Assembly (NCBI GenBank): GCA_021775385.1
Contig: JAJFHW010000084.1
Location: 1 to 6,591 of the forward strand
Length of the DNA stretch: 6,591 nt
Direction of reading: 5' to 3'
DNA from: Hyphomicrobiales bacterium
Lineage (GTDB): Bacteria; Pseudomonadota; Alphaproteobacteria; Rhizobiales; HXMU1428-3
In this document: one piece after another, positions 1 through 6,591 of the stretch
Layout of the letters: the number at the start of each line of letters is the position of its first letter
Position numbering within the stretch: the stretch's first letter is position 1
The notes under the pieces: model-generated
What the model was told of the DNA's origin: nothing
What the model saw: the letters and a program-made list of their open reading frames with translations, nothing else
Databases searched by the model: none
Made by a program: the position numbers and the translations under genes

Positions 1-2431
1 CAGCTTTGAAAAACTCTGCGCCTTCTTCAACTGTCATATCCAGGACATCTGCAATGGACTTACCTTTGAACTGAACTTCCAGAGTTTCACGGTTATAGCG
101 TTTGCCCTTGCATTGATCACAGGTTACATAAACATCTGGCAAAAAGTGCATTTCAATTTTGATGACGCCATCACCTTGGCAAGCTTCGCAGCGTCCGCCT
201 TTTAAATTAAACGAAAAGCGACCAGGTTTGTAGCCACGTGCTTTTGATTCAGGTAAACCCGCAAACCAATCTCTGATGTGAGTGAATGCACCGGTGTAAG
301 TGGCAGGGTTCGAGCGGGGTGTGCGGCCAATAGGAGATTGGTCGATGTCGATGATTTTATCTAGTTGTTCGAGGCCTTCAATACTTTCATGTTCACCAGG
401 CACATGGCGGGCATTGTTTAGTTTGCGCGAGGTTGCTTTATACAAAGTCTCGATAAGGAACGTTGATTTGCCGCCGCCAGAGACACCCGTAAGACAGGTG
501 AAAAGCCCCATTGGAATACTTGCGGTAATGTTCTTTAAATTGTTCTCTTTTGCGCCTTTGACTGTGATTTGGCGGTTTGGGTCTGATTGGCGGCGGTTTT
601 CTGGTGATGCTATGAATTTTTCGCCTGTAAGATATTGACCTGTCACACTCTTTTTGGTGGACATGATTTTTTTAGGGGTGCCTTCAGCGACTATTTCACC
701 GCCATGAATTCCTGCTTTGGGGCCAATGTCGAGAACGTAATCTGCGGCTAGAATAGCGTCTTCATCATGTTCGACGACGATGACCGTATTGCCCAAGTCT
801 CTTAAGTTTTTTAATGTTTCTAGTAACATGGCATTGTCGCGTTGATGAAGGCCGATCGAAGGTTCATCAAGCACATAAAGAACGCCGGTTAGGCCAGAGC
901 CAATTTGAGAGGCGAGGCGAATGCGTTGACTTTCACCGCCAGATAATGTGCCTGAGTTTCTCGAAAGACATAGATAATCAAGGCCTACATCATTGAGGAA
1001 ATTTAGTCGCTCGCGAATTTCTTTTAGAATGCGTTCGGCTATTTGGAGCTGCTTATCAGTTAGGTGAGGGGGGAGGTCACTTGCCCATTTCAAACCCTCA
1101 TTGATAGACATTTCAGCAATGTCACCAATATGCTGATCATTAATTTTAACGGCAAGTGCCTGAGGTTTTAATCTTGCACCACCACAATGGGCGCAGGGTT
1201 GGGCTGATTGGTATTTTGAAAGTTCTTCTCTTACCCAATTGGATTCTGTTTCGCGCCAGCGGCGATCAATGTTGTTGATCACACCTTCGAACGGTTTTTT
1301 TGTTTTAAAACTTCTAGTCCCATCTTCATATTTAAAGGTGATTTCTTCATCACCTGAGCCATAGAGAATGGTTGATTGTATCTCTTTGCTTAAGCTTTCC
1401 CAGGAGTTTGTCATGGGGACTTTGTAATGCTTAGAAATGGCTTCTAGAGTTTGAGCGTAATAGGGAGATGTGTTGCCGGTTTTGGCCCAGGGTTGGATGG
1501 CGCCGTCTTTTAAACTGAGTTTTGGATTGGGTATTACTAGATCGGCTTCGAATTTTAATTGTGTGCCTAGGCCATCGCATTTTGGGCAGGCGCCAAAGGG
1601 ATTATTAAAAGAAAAGAGCCGTGGTTCTATTTCTTCAATTGTAAAACCTGACTCAGGGCATGCAAAATTTGCGGAGAAAACTAAACGTTCTTGATCTTCT
1701 TGCTTTTTGTCAGGATCTGCCAATTCGAGAATGCTAAGCCCGTCTGCTAGTTCTAGAGCTGTTTCTAAACTATCTGCTAGTCTGGAGGCAATGTCGGCCC
1801 GCACAATGATGCGATCAACGACTACGTCTATGTCGTGTTTGTATTTTTTATCGAGAGCTGGAACTTCAGCTATTTCGTAAAATTGGCCGTCTACTTTAAC
1901 GCGGCCGAAGCCTTTTTTCATTAGCTCTGCGAATTCTTTTTTATATTCACCTTTGCGGCCACGAATGATGGGAGCGAGGAGGTAGGCTCTGGTTCCTTCG
2001 GGCAGGTCCATGATTTGGTCTACCATTTGAGTGACGGTTTGACTGGAAATAGGAAGGCCTGTTGTTGGTGAATAAGGGATGCCTATACGCGCAAAAAGAA
2101 GACGGAGATAATCATAAATTTCTGTGACAGTACCAACGGTTGAACGCGGGTTTTTGGATGTTGTTTTTTGTTCAATTGATATGGCAGGAGAGAGGCCTTC
2201 AATTGCATCAACATCTGGCTTTTGCATCATTTCCAGAAATTGGCGAGCATAAGCAGAGAGGCTTTCTACATAACGGCGTTGGCCTTCAGCATAGATAGTA
2301 TCAAAAGCAAGAGATGATTTTCCAGAGCCTGAAGGGCCTGTGAATACAATGAGTTTTTCACGGGGCAACTCAACTGTCACATTTTTTAGATTATGTTCGC
2401 GAGCGCCGCGAACAGTTATAAATTTTGACAT
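1..2431 (-). CDS. uvrA: Excinuclease ABC subunit UvrA, 3' end cut off by the window
   Basis: UvrA is the DNA-damage-sensing ATPase of cytoplasmic nucleotide excision repair; it works as a dimer and loads UvrB on lesions. The reading frame is uninterrupted for 810 codons from the ATG at 2431. Visible motifs, in order: first Walker [10 protein letters not shown] (residues 32-40); first zinc-module region CPES (258-261) with CPKC (282-285); CAHC (413-416); ABC signature [12 protein letters not shown] (from 496), followed by Walker B and D-loop [13 protein letters not shown]; second Walker [10 protein letters not shown] (649-657); C-terminal zinc finger CEAC (748-751) with CDQC (771-774). UvrA is usually about 940-970 residues, so roughly 150 residues with the second signature and second Walker B lie past the left edge. 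The start is well supported: AAGGAG at 2445-2440 sits 8 nt upstream. One oddity is S261 where E. coli has a zinc-binding cysteine, which I recall as usual in alphaproteobacteria. No LexA box is visible upstream. Identity is very secure. Confidence 0.98.
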   Translation of the reverse strand, partial: MSKFITVRGAREHNLKNVTVELPREKLIVFTGPSGSGKSSLAFDTIYAEGQRRYVESLSAYARQFLEMMQKPDVDAIEGLSPAISIEQKTTSKNPRSTVGTVTEIYDYLRLLFARIGIPYSPTTGLPISSQTVTQMVDQIMDLPEGTRAYLLAPIIRGRKGEYKKEFAELMKKGFGRVKVDGQFYEIAEVPALDKKYKHDIDVVVDRIIVRADIASRLADSLETALELADGLSILELADPDKKQEDQERLVFSANFACPESGFTIEEIEPRLFSFNNPFGACPKCDGLGTQLKFEADLVIPNPKLSLKDGAIQPWAKTGNTSPYYAQTLEAISKHYKVPMTNSWESLSKEIQSTILYGSGDEEITFKYEDGTRSFKTKKPFEGVINNIDRRWRETESNWVREELSKYQSAQPCAHCGGARLKPQALAVKINDQHIGDIAEMSINEGLKWASDLPPHLTDKQLQIAERILKEIRERLNFLNDVGLDYLCLSRNSGTLSGGESQRIRLASQIGSGLTGVLYVLDEPSIGLHQRDNAMLLETLKNLRDLGNTVIVVEHDEDAILAADYVLDIGPKAGIHGGEIVAEGTPKKIMSTKKSVTGQYLTGEKFIASPENRRQSDPNRQITVKGAKENNLKNITASIPMGLFTCLTGVSGGGKSTFLIETLYKATSRKLNNARHVPGEHESIEGLEQLDKIIDIDQSPIGRTPRSNPATYTGAFTHIRDWFAGLPESKARGYKPGRFSFNLKGGRCEACQGDGVIKIEMHFLPDVYVTCDQCKGKRYNRETLEVQFKGKSIADVLDMTVEEGAEFFKA

Positions 2432-2439
2432 TCTTAATG

Positions 2440-2465
2440 CTCCTTCGGTTGCCCACTAGCAACCG
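2440..2465 (-). promoter_or_regulatory. uvrA ribosome binding site with abutting stem-loop
   Basis: On the minus strand a perfect 7-bp inverted repeat, CGGTTGC / GCAACCG with a 6-nt loop TAGTGG (2465-2446), ends exactly where the Shine-Dalgarno AAGGAG (2445-2440) begins; the uvrA ATG follows after 8 nt. If transcribed, the hairpin would form at the very edge of the ribosome landing site. The ribosome binding site is secure. A regulatory role for the hairpin is inference; it does not sequester the AAGGAG itself and has no T-run, so it is not an intrinsic terminator. Confidence 0.75.
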
Positions 2466-2501
2466 TCGCGTTAATACTCATCTTTTTCTCTCACGGCTAT
2501 T

Positions 2502-2604
2502 CCACGAGCTAGAGCTCGTGGGCCTACGAGGTGCGGCGCAACGCGCTGGGCAACGCTGGCGCTTCGCAATGTCCTGACGCTGAAGTGGCGTCACTCCTCC
2601 TACG
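2502..2604. repeat. GC-rich multi-palindrome, REP-like element
   Basis: By hand count, 2501-2600 is 66 of 100 G+C, while 2611-2710 is 28 of 100. The segment is built of inverted repeats: CCACGAGCT / AGCTCGTGG (9 bp, 2-nt loop, 2502-2521); GCGC-AAC-GCGC (2536-2546); TGCGGCGC paired imperfectly with GCGCTTCGCA (around 2532-2569); and TGACGC / GCGTCA with a 7-nt loop (2575-2593). Read on the minus strand it opens with GTAGGAGGAG directly before the TGACGC hairpin, recalling the GTAG/GGAG head plus palindrome of REP elements mobilised by RAYT (Y1) transposases. It lies between uvrA and any promoter further upstream, so it may be part of the uvrA leader. Only one copy is visible here, so the assignment to a dispersed family is inference, and the ends are approximate. 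Confidence 0.6.
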
Positions 2605-2999
2605 TACAGATAGTTTTTTGTTTTAGTTATCTTTCTTTAGGAGCTTTTAGGTTTCTTAGTAGGAAATTACCTTATTAATAAAAGCTACTTTAGGATTAAT
2701 GTCCCATCAGTTGGTTTTTTTAATCTCCTGACTTGTTTAATGCAAGCCGTCTTTTTGGAAATTGCGATATATCCTGTTTCAATCATTTTTTTTCATGAGC
2801 CAACTGAGCACTGTTCAATTATTTTAGGAGTTATTTCTAAGGTAATTAAGAGTTTTACCTGGCCATTAAAGGGGCGCAGGTCTTTAATTTCATTGGATTT
2901 TTGTTATTTTAGAGCGTCACTCAAAATACACAGTAATAAATAGAAATAAATGAGGATATTCTCTTTTTCATTTGGATCAGCTAAAGTGCCGTCTTAGAG
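2605..2999. other. AT-rich intergenic region, no gene supported
   Basis: This is the rest of the divergent spacer between uvrA and the pentapeptide gene. It is strongly AT-rich with frequent T-runs. It must contain the promoter of the rightward gene and perhaps that of uvrA, but I see no convincing paired -35 and -10 boxes on either strand. An open frame of 67 codons at 2740-2943 has no ribosome binding site and an unremarkable translation, so it is not called. No tRNA, terminator or LexA-type repeat was seen. Confidence 0.6.
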
Positions 3000-3041
3000 T
3001 TGCTTAAGAGTCATGAGTTAGTGGTGTGGGAGTTTGGTATC

Positions 3042-5132
3042 GTGAATACTGGTCATATAAAGCCTGTAGGGGATGAAACTTTAAAAGGAACAGCGCGTAC
3101 TTTGCTCATGTCCGTTAATGAGGCGAGTGTTGCTGCTCGAAATGGCTGGTTGTTTTTTCTAGCACTGTTGGCGTATTTATTCATCGCTGCTGCTAGTGTT
3201 TCTCACAAGGATTTATTATTAAACGCGCCGGTTGTTTTGCCCTTTCTTGGAATTGCCTTAAGGCTTGATAGTTTCTTCTTGTTTGGGCCATTGGTGTTGC
3301 TCTTTGTGCATTTTGGCTTGCTTGTTCAGCATGTTTTGCTTTCTCGTAAGATTATCGAACTGGATGATATTCTGATTGAGGATGAGAGTTGGCGGGGAAA
3401 AAGAAGACATCCACTGCGTTTAGAGCTGCATAGTTATTTTTATACGCAAGCTCTGGCCGGTTCCAACCGAAGCGCTGTTTTTGCCATGTTTTTGCATGGG
3501 ATGGTTTGGTTGTCTCTTGTCTTGTTACCTGTGTTTCTCATTCTTTATTTTCAGGTGACGTTCCTTCCCTATCATAATGAGGGAATTACCTGGGCGCATC
3601 GTATTTTCTTCATGGTTGAAATTATTATATTGCTTGGAGTTGGCATTTTCTTGCGCAAACCGAATGCTAATTTTTGGCAAGCTTTGGCTCGGACGAGCAC
3701 GCAAAATGCTACTAACTTCTATGTTACTCTTGTAGCTGTGTTGTTTGGTTTGTTTTTCTCAGTTTGTGTGGCGACTTTCCCAGATGAGTGGATTGACCGG
3801 CAATTGAGCACGTTTGATGGCTTTACTAAAACAGTTATTTCAAAAGCCAGAAATAAAAAAGATGCCGCAATTGAATCTAATATATTCACACCGACGGCTT
3901 ATTTTTTCTCAAATACAGGCTTTACAGCTTCAGGCTTTAATAATTTGTTTCATCGTAATTTAATTGTTGTTGATGAAGACCTTGTCTCTAGTGAGGATTC
4001 TGTTTCAGAAGATGTGACGATATCTTTGCGGGGAAGAAATTTGCGTTATGCCGATTTAAGCCGTTCGGATTTACAGGGCGCTGATTTTACCAACACATTA
4101 CTTGGTCACGCCAAGCTGGTTGGAACGGTTTTGAAAAAAGCTAAATTTGGCTGTACAGAGCTACAAGAAGAAGATTTGGCGAATGCCACGATTGAGGGTT
4201 ATCAAAAGCGTGGCTGTGCTCAACTTGGCCATGCTGACTTTTCATCTGCTGATTTAAGAGCCGCTGACTTTAGGTCGACTTATTCCAATAAAGCTAAATT
4301 TAACAATGCATTGCTTGATGGAGCGCGATTTGATTGGGCTATTTTATCTCGTAGTTCTTTTGAATCAGCAAAAGGTGGGCAAGCTTCTTTTGTCAATGCT
4401 GTAATGCCAGAGAGTAATTTCTTTGGTGCGCAAATGCAGGGAGCTGATTTTTCTGGGGCAATTGCACTGGGAAGTAATTTTGGTAATGCAAATTTGCATG
4501 GTACTATTTTTTCCCTGGCTCAATTACAAGGGGTTTCTTTTGAAACGGCTCAGCTTAACGTTTCTGACTTAACTCTTGCAGACCTTTTTGGGACTAATTT
4601 TACGGATGCGGAGATTGGCGGCGCTGATTTTTCTTCATCTGAAGTTTGGGGGCCATTGCCGCCAACAATTGATGCTACTGCTCCTGTATATTTTGCGAAT
4701 ATGAATGTTGAACCACCTAGTGATGTGGCGATTAAGGCTTTGAAGAAGACTTTGACTAAAAAAATTAGCAAAGATCTTAAAGATAAAATGAATGAACTTT
4801 TATCGAAGAAGAGCATTAATGCATGGAAACAGAGCAAAGATTTTAAGGCCTGGTCTGGTTTTAAAAGCCAATTTGAACAAGCTGATCAGGCTTCTTTTCA
4901 AAAGGCTTATACTGACTTTGTGATTAATGTTGCTTGCCAGAATGCTCGTGTGAGTATGGAGACAACGGCTGGGATCATTGTGCGTGTGGCAAAGCCAAAC
5001 TTCTCTGGAGACATTGAAAGCTTTTTGAAGAAGATGCGGTCACCTGAGTGTGGTGTGTTTAATTTGATCAAGCCTTCCTTACAAGAGAAGCTATTGTTTG
5101 AGGTGCACCGCCGCCGCCGGGATGGATTTTAG
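3042..5132 (+). CDS. Pentapeptide-repeat membrane protein, function unknown
   Basis: From the GTG at 3042 the product is 696 residues. It has five hydrophobic segments, at about 35-52, 77-95, 144-170, 188-204 and 227-245. The pentapeptide-repeat domain (about 328-533) shows the A(D/N)(L/F)XX pattern, for example NLRYADLSRSDLQGADF; such repeats fold into a right-handed quadrilateral beta-helix. The last ~135 residues are charged and probably helical, with cysteines at 632 and 670 and an arginine-rich tail (RRRR). I recall similar membrane-plus-pentapeptide proteins as uncharacterised genes in other alphaproteobacteria; no enzymatic motif is visible. The beta-helix could be a protein-interaction surface at the membrane (inference). 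Start: the frame is open from 2985. TTG at 3000 has no ribosome binding site; GTG at 3042 has GGGAG (3028-3032) 9 nt upstream; ATG at 3108 has only AAGGA 18 nt away. The GTG is preferred, but homologous similarity may begin near the ATG. It stands alone, convergent with the MAPEG gene. Confidence 0.93.
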   Translation: MNTGHIKPVGDETLKGTARTLLMSVNEASVAARNGWLFFLALLAYLFIAAASVSHKDLLLNAPVVLPFLGIALRLDSFFLFGPLVLLFVHFGLLVQHVLLSRKIIELDDILIEDESWRGKRRHPLRLELHSYFYTQALAGSNRSAVFAMFLHGMVWLSLVLLPVFLILYFQVTFLPYHNEGITWAHRIFFMVEIIILLGVGIFLRKPNANFWQALARTSTQNATNFYVTLVAVLFGLFFSVCVATFPDEWIDRQLSTFDGFTKTVISKARNKKDAAIESNIFTPTAYFFSNTGFTASGFNNLFHRNLIVVDEDLVSSEDSVSEDVTISLRGRNLRYADLSRSDLQGADFTNTLLGHAKLVGTVLKKAKFGCTELQEEDLANATIEGYQKRGCAQLGHADFSSADLRAADFRSTYSNKAKFNNALLDGARFDWAILSRSSFESAKGGQASFVNAVMPESNFFGAQMQGADFSGAIALGSNFGNANLHGTIFSLAQLQGVSFETAQLNVSDLTLADLFGTNFTDAEIGGADFSSSEVWGPLPPTIDATAPVYFANMNVEPPSDVAIKALKKTLTKKISKDLKDKMNELLSKKSINAWKQSKDFKAWSGFKSQFEQADQASFQKAYTDFVINVACQNARVSMETTAGIIVRVAKPNFSGDIESFLKKMRSPECGVFNLIKPSLQEKLLFEVHRRRRDGF

Positions 5133-5209
5133 GGGGATGTTTTTATTTATGAGAAGATTGGGTTTGCCTCAGTTGTAATTCATATTTTGTCTAAACGATT
5201 TTAAGTTAA

Positions 5210-5245
5210 AAAAAGCCCGTCATTCAATTGAATGATGGGCTTTTT
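5210..5245. terminator. Bidirectional intrinsic terminator
   Basis: A 16-bp stem (5210-5225 with 5230-5245) contains one G-T wobble and a 4-nt AATT loop. Its core GCCC / GGGC is flanked by A-runs on the left and T-runs on the right, so a U-tract follows the hairpin in both directions. It lies 77 nt after the stop of the rightward pentapeptide gene and 25 nt after the stop of the leftward MAPEG gene, and very likely ends both transcripts. Confidence 0.92.
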
Positions 5246-5270
5246 ATTTTGTTGAGGATTGTAAAATCTT

Positions 5271-5918
5271 TTATAGCGGAATGTGATAATCAAATATTAT
5301 TCTGATCATGACCCACATATAAGCACCTACTATTGGATAGAAAGTGATACCGAAACCTAATGCTCTGGTGAACTTGTCTTTGTGGTAGCCAATCCAGAAA
5401 ATTAGTCGGCCAACAACAAAGAGTGATGCGAGTAGAATTGTACTGATAGATTCGTCAGCTGGTGAATAATAAACAATAGCACTGTGAACAAAGAAAAATA
5501 GAAGAGTTTGCTCAATTGTGTTTGCTAGGAAGCGTTTATTAATATCAGCTGGTGTGTCTGTTCTTAGTTTTTGCCCAATCACGTTTCTTGGGTCTAACCT
5601 TTGGAAGGCAATTGATGTAATGCCCATTAATAGAGGTAGAGTTACAAACACCATCACTCGCATCAAAAATGCTAGACGGTCTGGATATGTGTCCCAGCTT
5701 TCTGGTGTGTAGTGTAGTGTATGTTTGCCAATGAGAAACCAGATGGCGCAAAAGATGCCTGTGATGGCCGCTATCTGTAAGAACCTTTTTTGATCCTTAT
5801 GTAGCGGGCGGCCCTGGCGTGAGAAACGCTCCAGGCGAGCTTCCATTGACTGATTTATTGAGAATTCGGATTTCATTACGCTGTTACTTTTTTCTGTTTT
5901 CATTATTTTAGGTTTCAC
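5271..5918 (-). CDS. MAPEG-family integral membrane protein
   Basis: The 215-residue product carries a MAPEG domain (membrane-associated proteins in eicosanoid and glutathione metabolism), the family that includes microsomal glutathione transferases and leukotriene C4 synthase. Evidence: a charged N-terminal tail (1-45); hydrophobic segments at about 47-65, 82-105, 132-152, 158-178 and 186-208; the RFLANTIEQ motif (129-137); VVGRLIFWIGY (168-178); and RALGFGITFYP (185-195), the usual order of conserved arginine, glutamate and glycine-tyrosine positions. Bacterial members often lack a known substrate, so glutathione-linked activity is only possible here. Start: GTG at 5918 has AGAAG (5932-5928) 9 nt upstream; ATG codons at 5903, 5876 and 5846 lack a ribosome binding site, and all starts keep the full domain. 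The gene is alone, convergent with the pentapeptide gene across a shared terminator. A CRP-like palindrome lies about 75 nt upstream of the GTG. Confidence 0.9.
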   Translation of the reverse strand: MKPKIMKTEKSNSVMKSEFSINQSMEARLERFSRQGRPLHKDQKRFLQIAAITGIFCAIWFLIGKHTLHYTPESWDTYPDRLAFLMRVMVFVTLPLLMGITSIAFQRLDPRNVIGQKLRTDTPADINKRFLANTIEQTLLFFFVHSAIVYYSPADESISTILLASLFVVGRLIFWIGYHKDKFTRALGFGITFYPIVGAYMWVMIRIIFDYHIPL

Positions 5919-5984
5919 TTAAACAGGCTTCTTTTAATATTTTCTCGTCTGACTTAGAGAGTATTATTTAAAAGTTGTTCAGGT

Positions 5985-6002
5985 ATGTGATTTAAATCAC
6001 AT
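5985..6002. promoter_or_regulatory. Perfect 18-bp CRP/FNR-type palindrome
   Basis: ATGTGATTTAAATCACAT is a perfect palindrome and contains TGTGA-N6-TCACA, identical to the half-sites of the E. coli CRP consensus. On the minus strand a possible -10 box AATAAT (5968-5963) starts about 25 nt from the palindrome centre, so the palindrome covers the expected -35 position of a promoter for the MAPEG gene, as at class II activator sites. Alphaproteobacteria carry several Crp/Fnr-family regulators with related targets, so the exact regulator cannot be named. The match is direct; function is inferred. Confidence 0.6.
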
Positions 6003-6259
6003 CGCATGAACTTGACCGGTAAGTATGTCCCGTTAGGGTCATTCAACTGATTCTTTTGTTTAAAATGTGCCTTTTAACTCTGTCTTTATAATTTTTAATA
6101 AAATGCGCTTAAATAGTTTCCTTCATGCTTCATTGCAAAAAGCTTTGAATATAAAGGCAGCTATATAAGCCCTTACTATAAACTCCAGTGCCACATTTTA
6201 TATTTTCAGACTTAACAATTTATCGGACAATTTAACATGATTGGTTGGTAAATTGGTAT
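6003..6259. other. AT-rich non-coding stretch
   Basis: I see no gene, tRNA or terminator here. Reading frames on both strands are broken by frequent stops. A weak TGACC / GGTCA inverted pair occurs near 6013-6041 and TTGGT is repeated near 6240-6257; neither has a clear meaning. Confidence 0.5.
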
Positions 6260-6289
6260 GTCTTCTAATTGTTAGCTTAACAAGAAGAC
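6260..6289. repeat. 12-bp imperfect hairpin
   Basis: GTCTTC (6260-6265) pairs with GAAGAC (6284-6289) and TTGTTA (6269-6274) with TAACAA (6278-6283), leaving a 3-nt bulge TAA on one side and a GCT loop. That gives 12 paired positions in an otherwise empty AT-rich stretch. No T-run follows on either strand, so a standard terminator is unlikely. It could be an operator or part of a small RNA; nothing distinguishes these. Confidence 0.45.
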
Positions 6290-6365
6290 TCTAATCTTTG
6301 GGTAACGAATTAAAAAATATCTGTCAAAGAAAGTTGAACGGTATGGGTTAATTGTACCATGGAAT

Positions 6366-6382
6366 GAGACAATTTAGAGACA
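6366..6382. promoter_or_regulatory. Degenerate LexA-like direct repeat
   Basis: GAGACA occurs twice, at 6366-6371 and 6377-6382, 11 bp apart and separated by an AT-rich ATTTA. It looks like a weakened version of the GAGAACA pair at 6398-6415 and keeps the same 11-bp phase: the AGAC cores start at 6367 and 6378, and the GAAC cores at 6400, 6411 and 6422. It may be an auxiliary or decayed site. Confidence 0.4.
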
Positions 6383-6397
6383 TAAATCTCATGATGT

Positions 6398-6425
6398 GAG
6401 AACAATTTGAGAACATAATTGGAAC
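6398..6425. promoter_or_regulatory. LexA (SOS) box, triple GAAC direct repeat
   Basis: GAGAACAATTTGAGAACA (6398-6415) contains GAAC-N7-GAAC, the direct-repeat operator known for alphaproteobacterial LexA (GTTC-N7-GTTC on the other strand). A third GAAC at 6422-6425 follows after another exact N7. On the plus strand a CATAAT hexamer (6414-6419) could be a -10 box, with no good -35. On the minus strand a consensus -35 TTGACA (6437-6432) is followed by TATGTT at a short 14-nt spacing. The operator thus overlaps possible promoter elements in both directions. The likeliest target is a rightward gene starting at or past the right edge, since no leftward gene lies within 480 nt. Confidence 0.65.
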
Positions 6426-6568
6426 GTAAGGTGTCAATAAGCGTTGTTTTATGGATTTGTGACGTTTTTGGATATGAGAAACAGTTAGAATTTTGTTTAC
6501 CGTCTTACTAAGAAGTTTCATGATTTATCTCAATTAGGCATTTTGAGGCTTAGCTAAGAGCCAAAAAG

Positions 6569-6591
6569 ATGAAAATTTTCGATGAATTTGA
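6569..6591 (+). CDS. Possible start of a gene running off the right edge
   Basis: ATG at 6569 opens a frame MKIFDEF that is still open at the window end. AAGAG (6556-6560) lies 8 nt upstream as a weak ribosome binding site. All other plus-strand ATGs between the LexA-like box and this point (6451, 6474, 6520) hit a stop within a few codons, so this is the first frame that could serve as the rightward target of that box, with a leader of roughly 140 nt. A hairpin GGCT / AGCC (6547-6562), flanked by TTTT and AAAA, overlaps the ribosome binding site. Seven codons do not allow identification. Confidence 0.3.

Noticed and set aside
300..1694. Plus-strand open frames of 60-112 codons at 300-638, 814-996 and 1470-1694
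   Set aside because: They lie antisense within uvrA, whose frame is continuous and carries every expected motif; their translations show no recognisable domain.
2801..2816. CAAC...GTTC as a possible SOS palindrome (GAAC-N7-GTTC)
   Set aside because: The first half-site has a mismatch and the spacing is 8, not 7.
2740..2943. 67-codon plus-strand open frame in the intergenic region
   Set aside because: No ribosome binding site, composition like the surrounding AT-rich spacer, and no recognisable protein features.
4550..4837. 95-codon minus-strand open frame inside the pentapeptide gene
   Set aside because: Fully antisense to a well-supported coding frame, with no independent evidence.
5518..5751. 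Open frames of 64 codons (plus) and 68 codons (minus, another frame) inside the MAPEG gene
   Set aside because: Overlap the conserved MAPEG coding frame and translate to unremarkable sequence.
6348..6521. 57-codon minus-strand open frame with a basic N-terminus (MKLLSKTV...)
   Set aside because: No clear ribosome binding site; it runs across the LexA-like repeats, whose 11-bp spacing is not a multiple of three. A chance frame is more likely.
6541..6568. Terminator at the hairpin GGCT / AGCC flanked by TTTT and AAAA
   Set aside because: Neither strand has a U-tract immediately after the stem in the correct order, and the stem is short.
5919..6591. CtrA-type sites (TTAA-N7-TTAA) suggested by several TTAAC words
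   Set aside because: None of the TTAA pairs I checked has the required 7-nt spacing.

Overview
The window looks like ordinary chromosome from a moderately AT-rich alphaproteobacterium. The clearest hint is UvrA, which replaces one cysteine of the first CXXC pair with serine (CPES), a pattern I recall as common in alphaproteobacterial UvrA. A LexA-type direct repeat GAAC-N7-GAAC near the right end fits the same class. No lower rank can be assigned from the sequence alone.

Layout. (1) Positions 1-2431, minus strand: the first 810 codons of uvrA, the damage-recognition ATPase of nucleotide excision repair; its 3' end lies beyond the left edge. (2) Positions 2432-2999: non-coding. Next to uvrA are a stem-loop abutting its ribosome binding site and a GC-rich, multi-palindrome element of about 100 bp that resembles a REP sequence; the rest is AT-rich and empty. 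(3) Positions 3042-5132, plus strand: a membrane protein of about 696 residues with five predicted membrane segments, a long pentapeptide-repeat helix and a charged C-terminal domain. (4) Positions 5210-5245: a hairpin with A/T tails that can terminate both converging genes. (5) Positions 5271-5918, minus strand: a 215-residue MAPEG-family membrane protein. (6) Positions 5919-6591: about 670 bases, mostly non-coding. This stretch has a perfect 18-bp CRP-like palindrome upstream of the MAPEG gene, a long imperfect hairpin, and a phased array of LexA half-sites (three GAAC spaced exactly 11 bp, plus two AGAC variants in the same phase). A gene may begin at 6569 and run off the right edge.

The genes do not form an operon: uvrA and the pentapeptide gene are divergent, and the pentapeptide and MAPEG genes are convergent. 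uvrA itself has no recognisable SOS box in the 568 bp upstream of it, while the cleanest SOS-type operator in the window is at the right end and probably serves a gene starting at or beyond that edge. I found no convincing new multi-gene system. The items most worth a second look are the LexA-like array, the REP-like element and the CRP-like palindrome.
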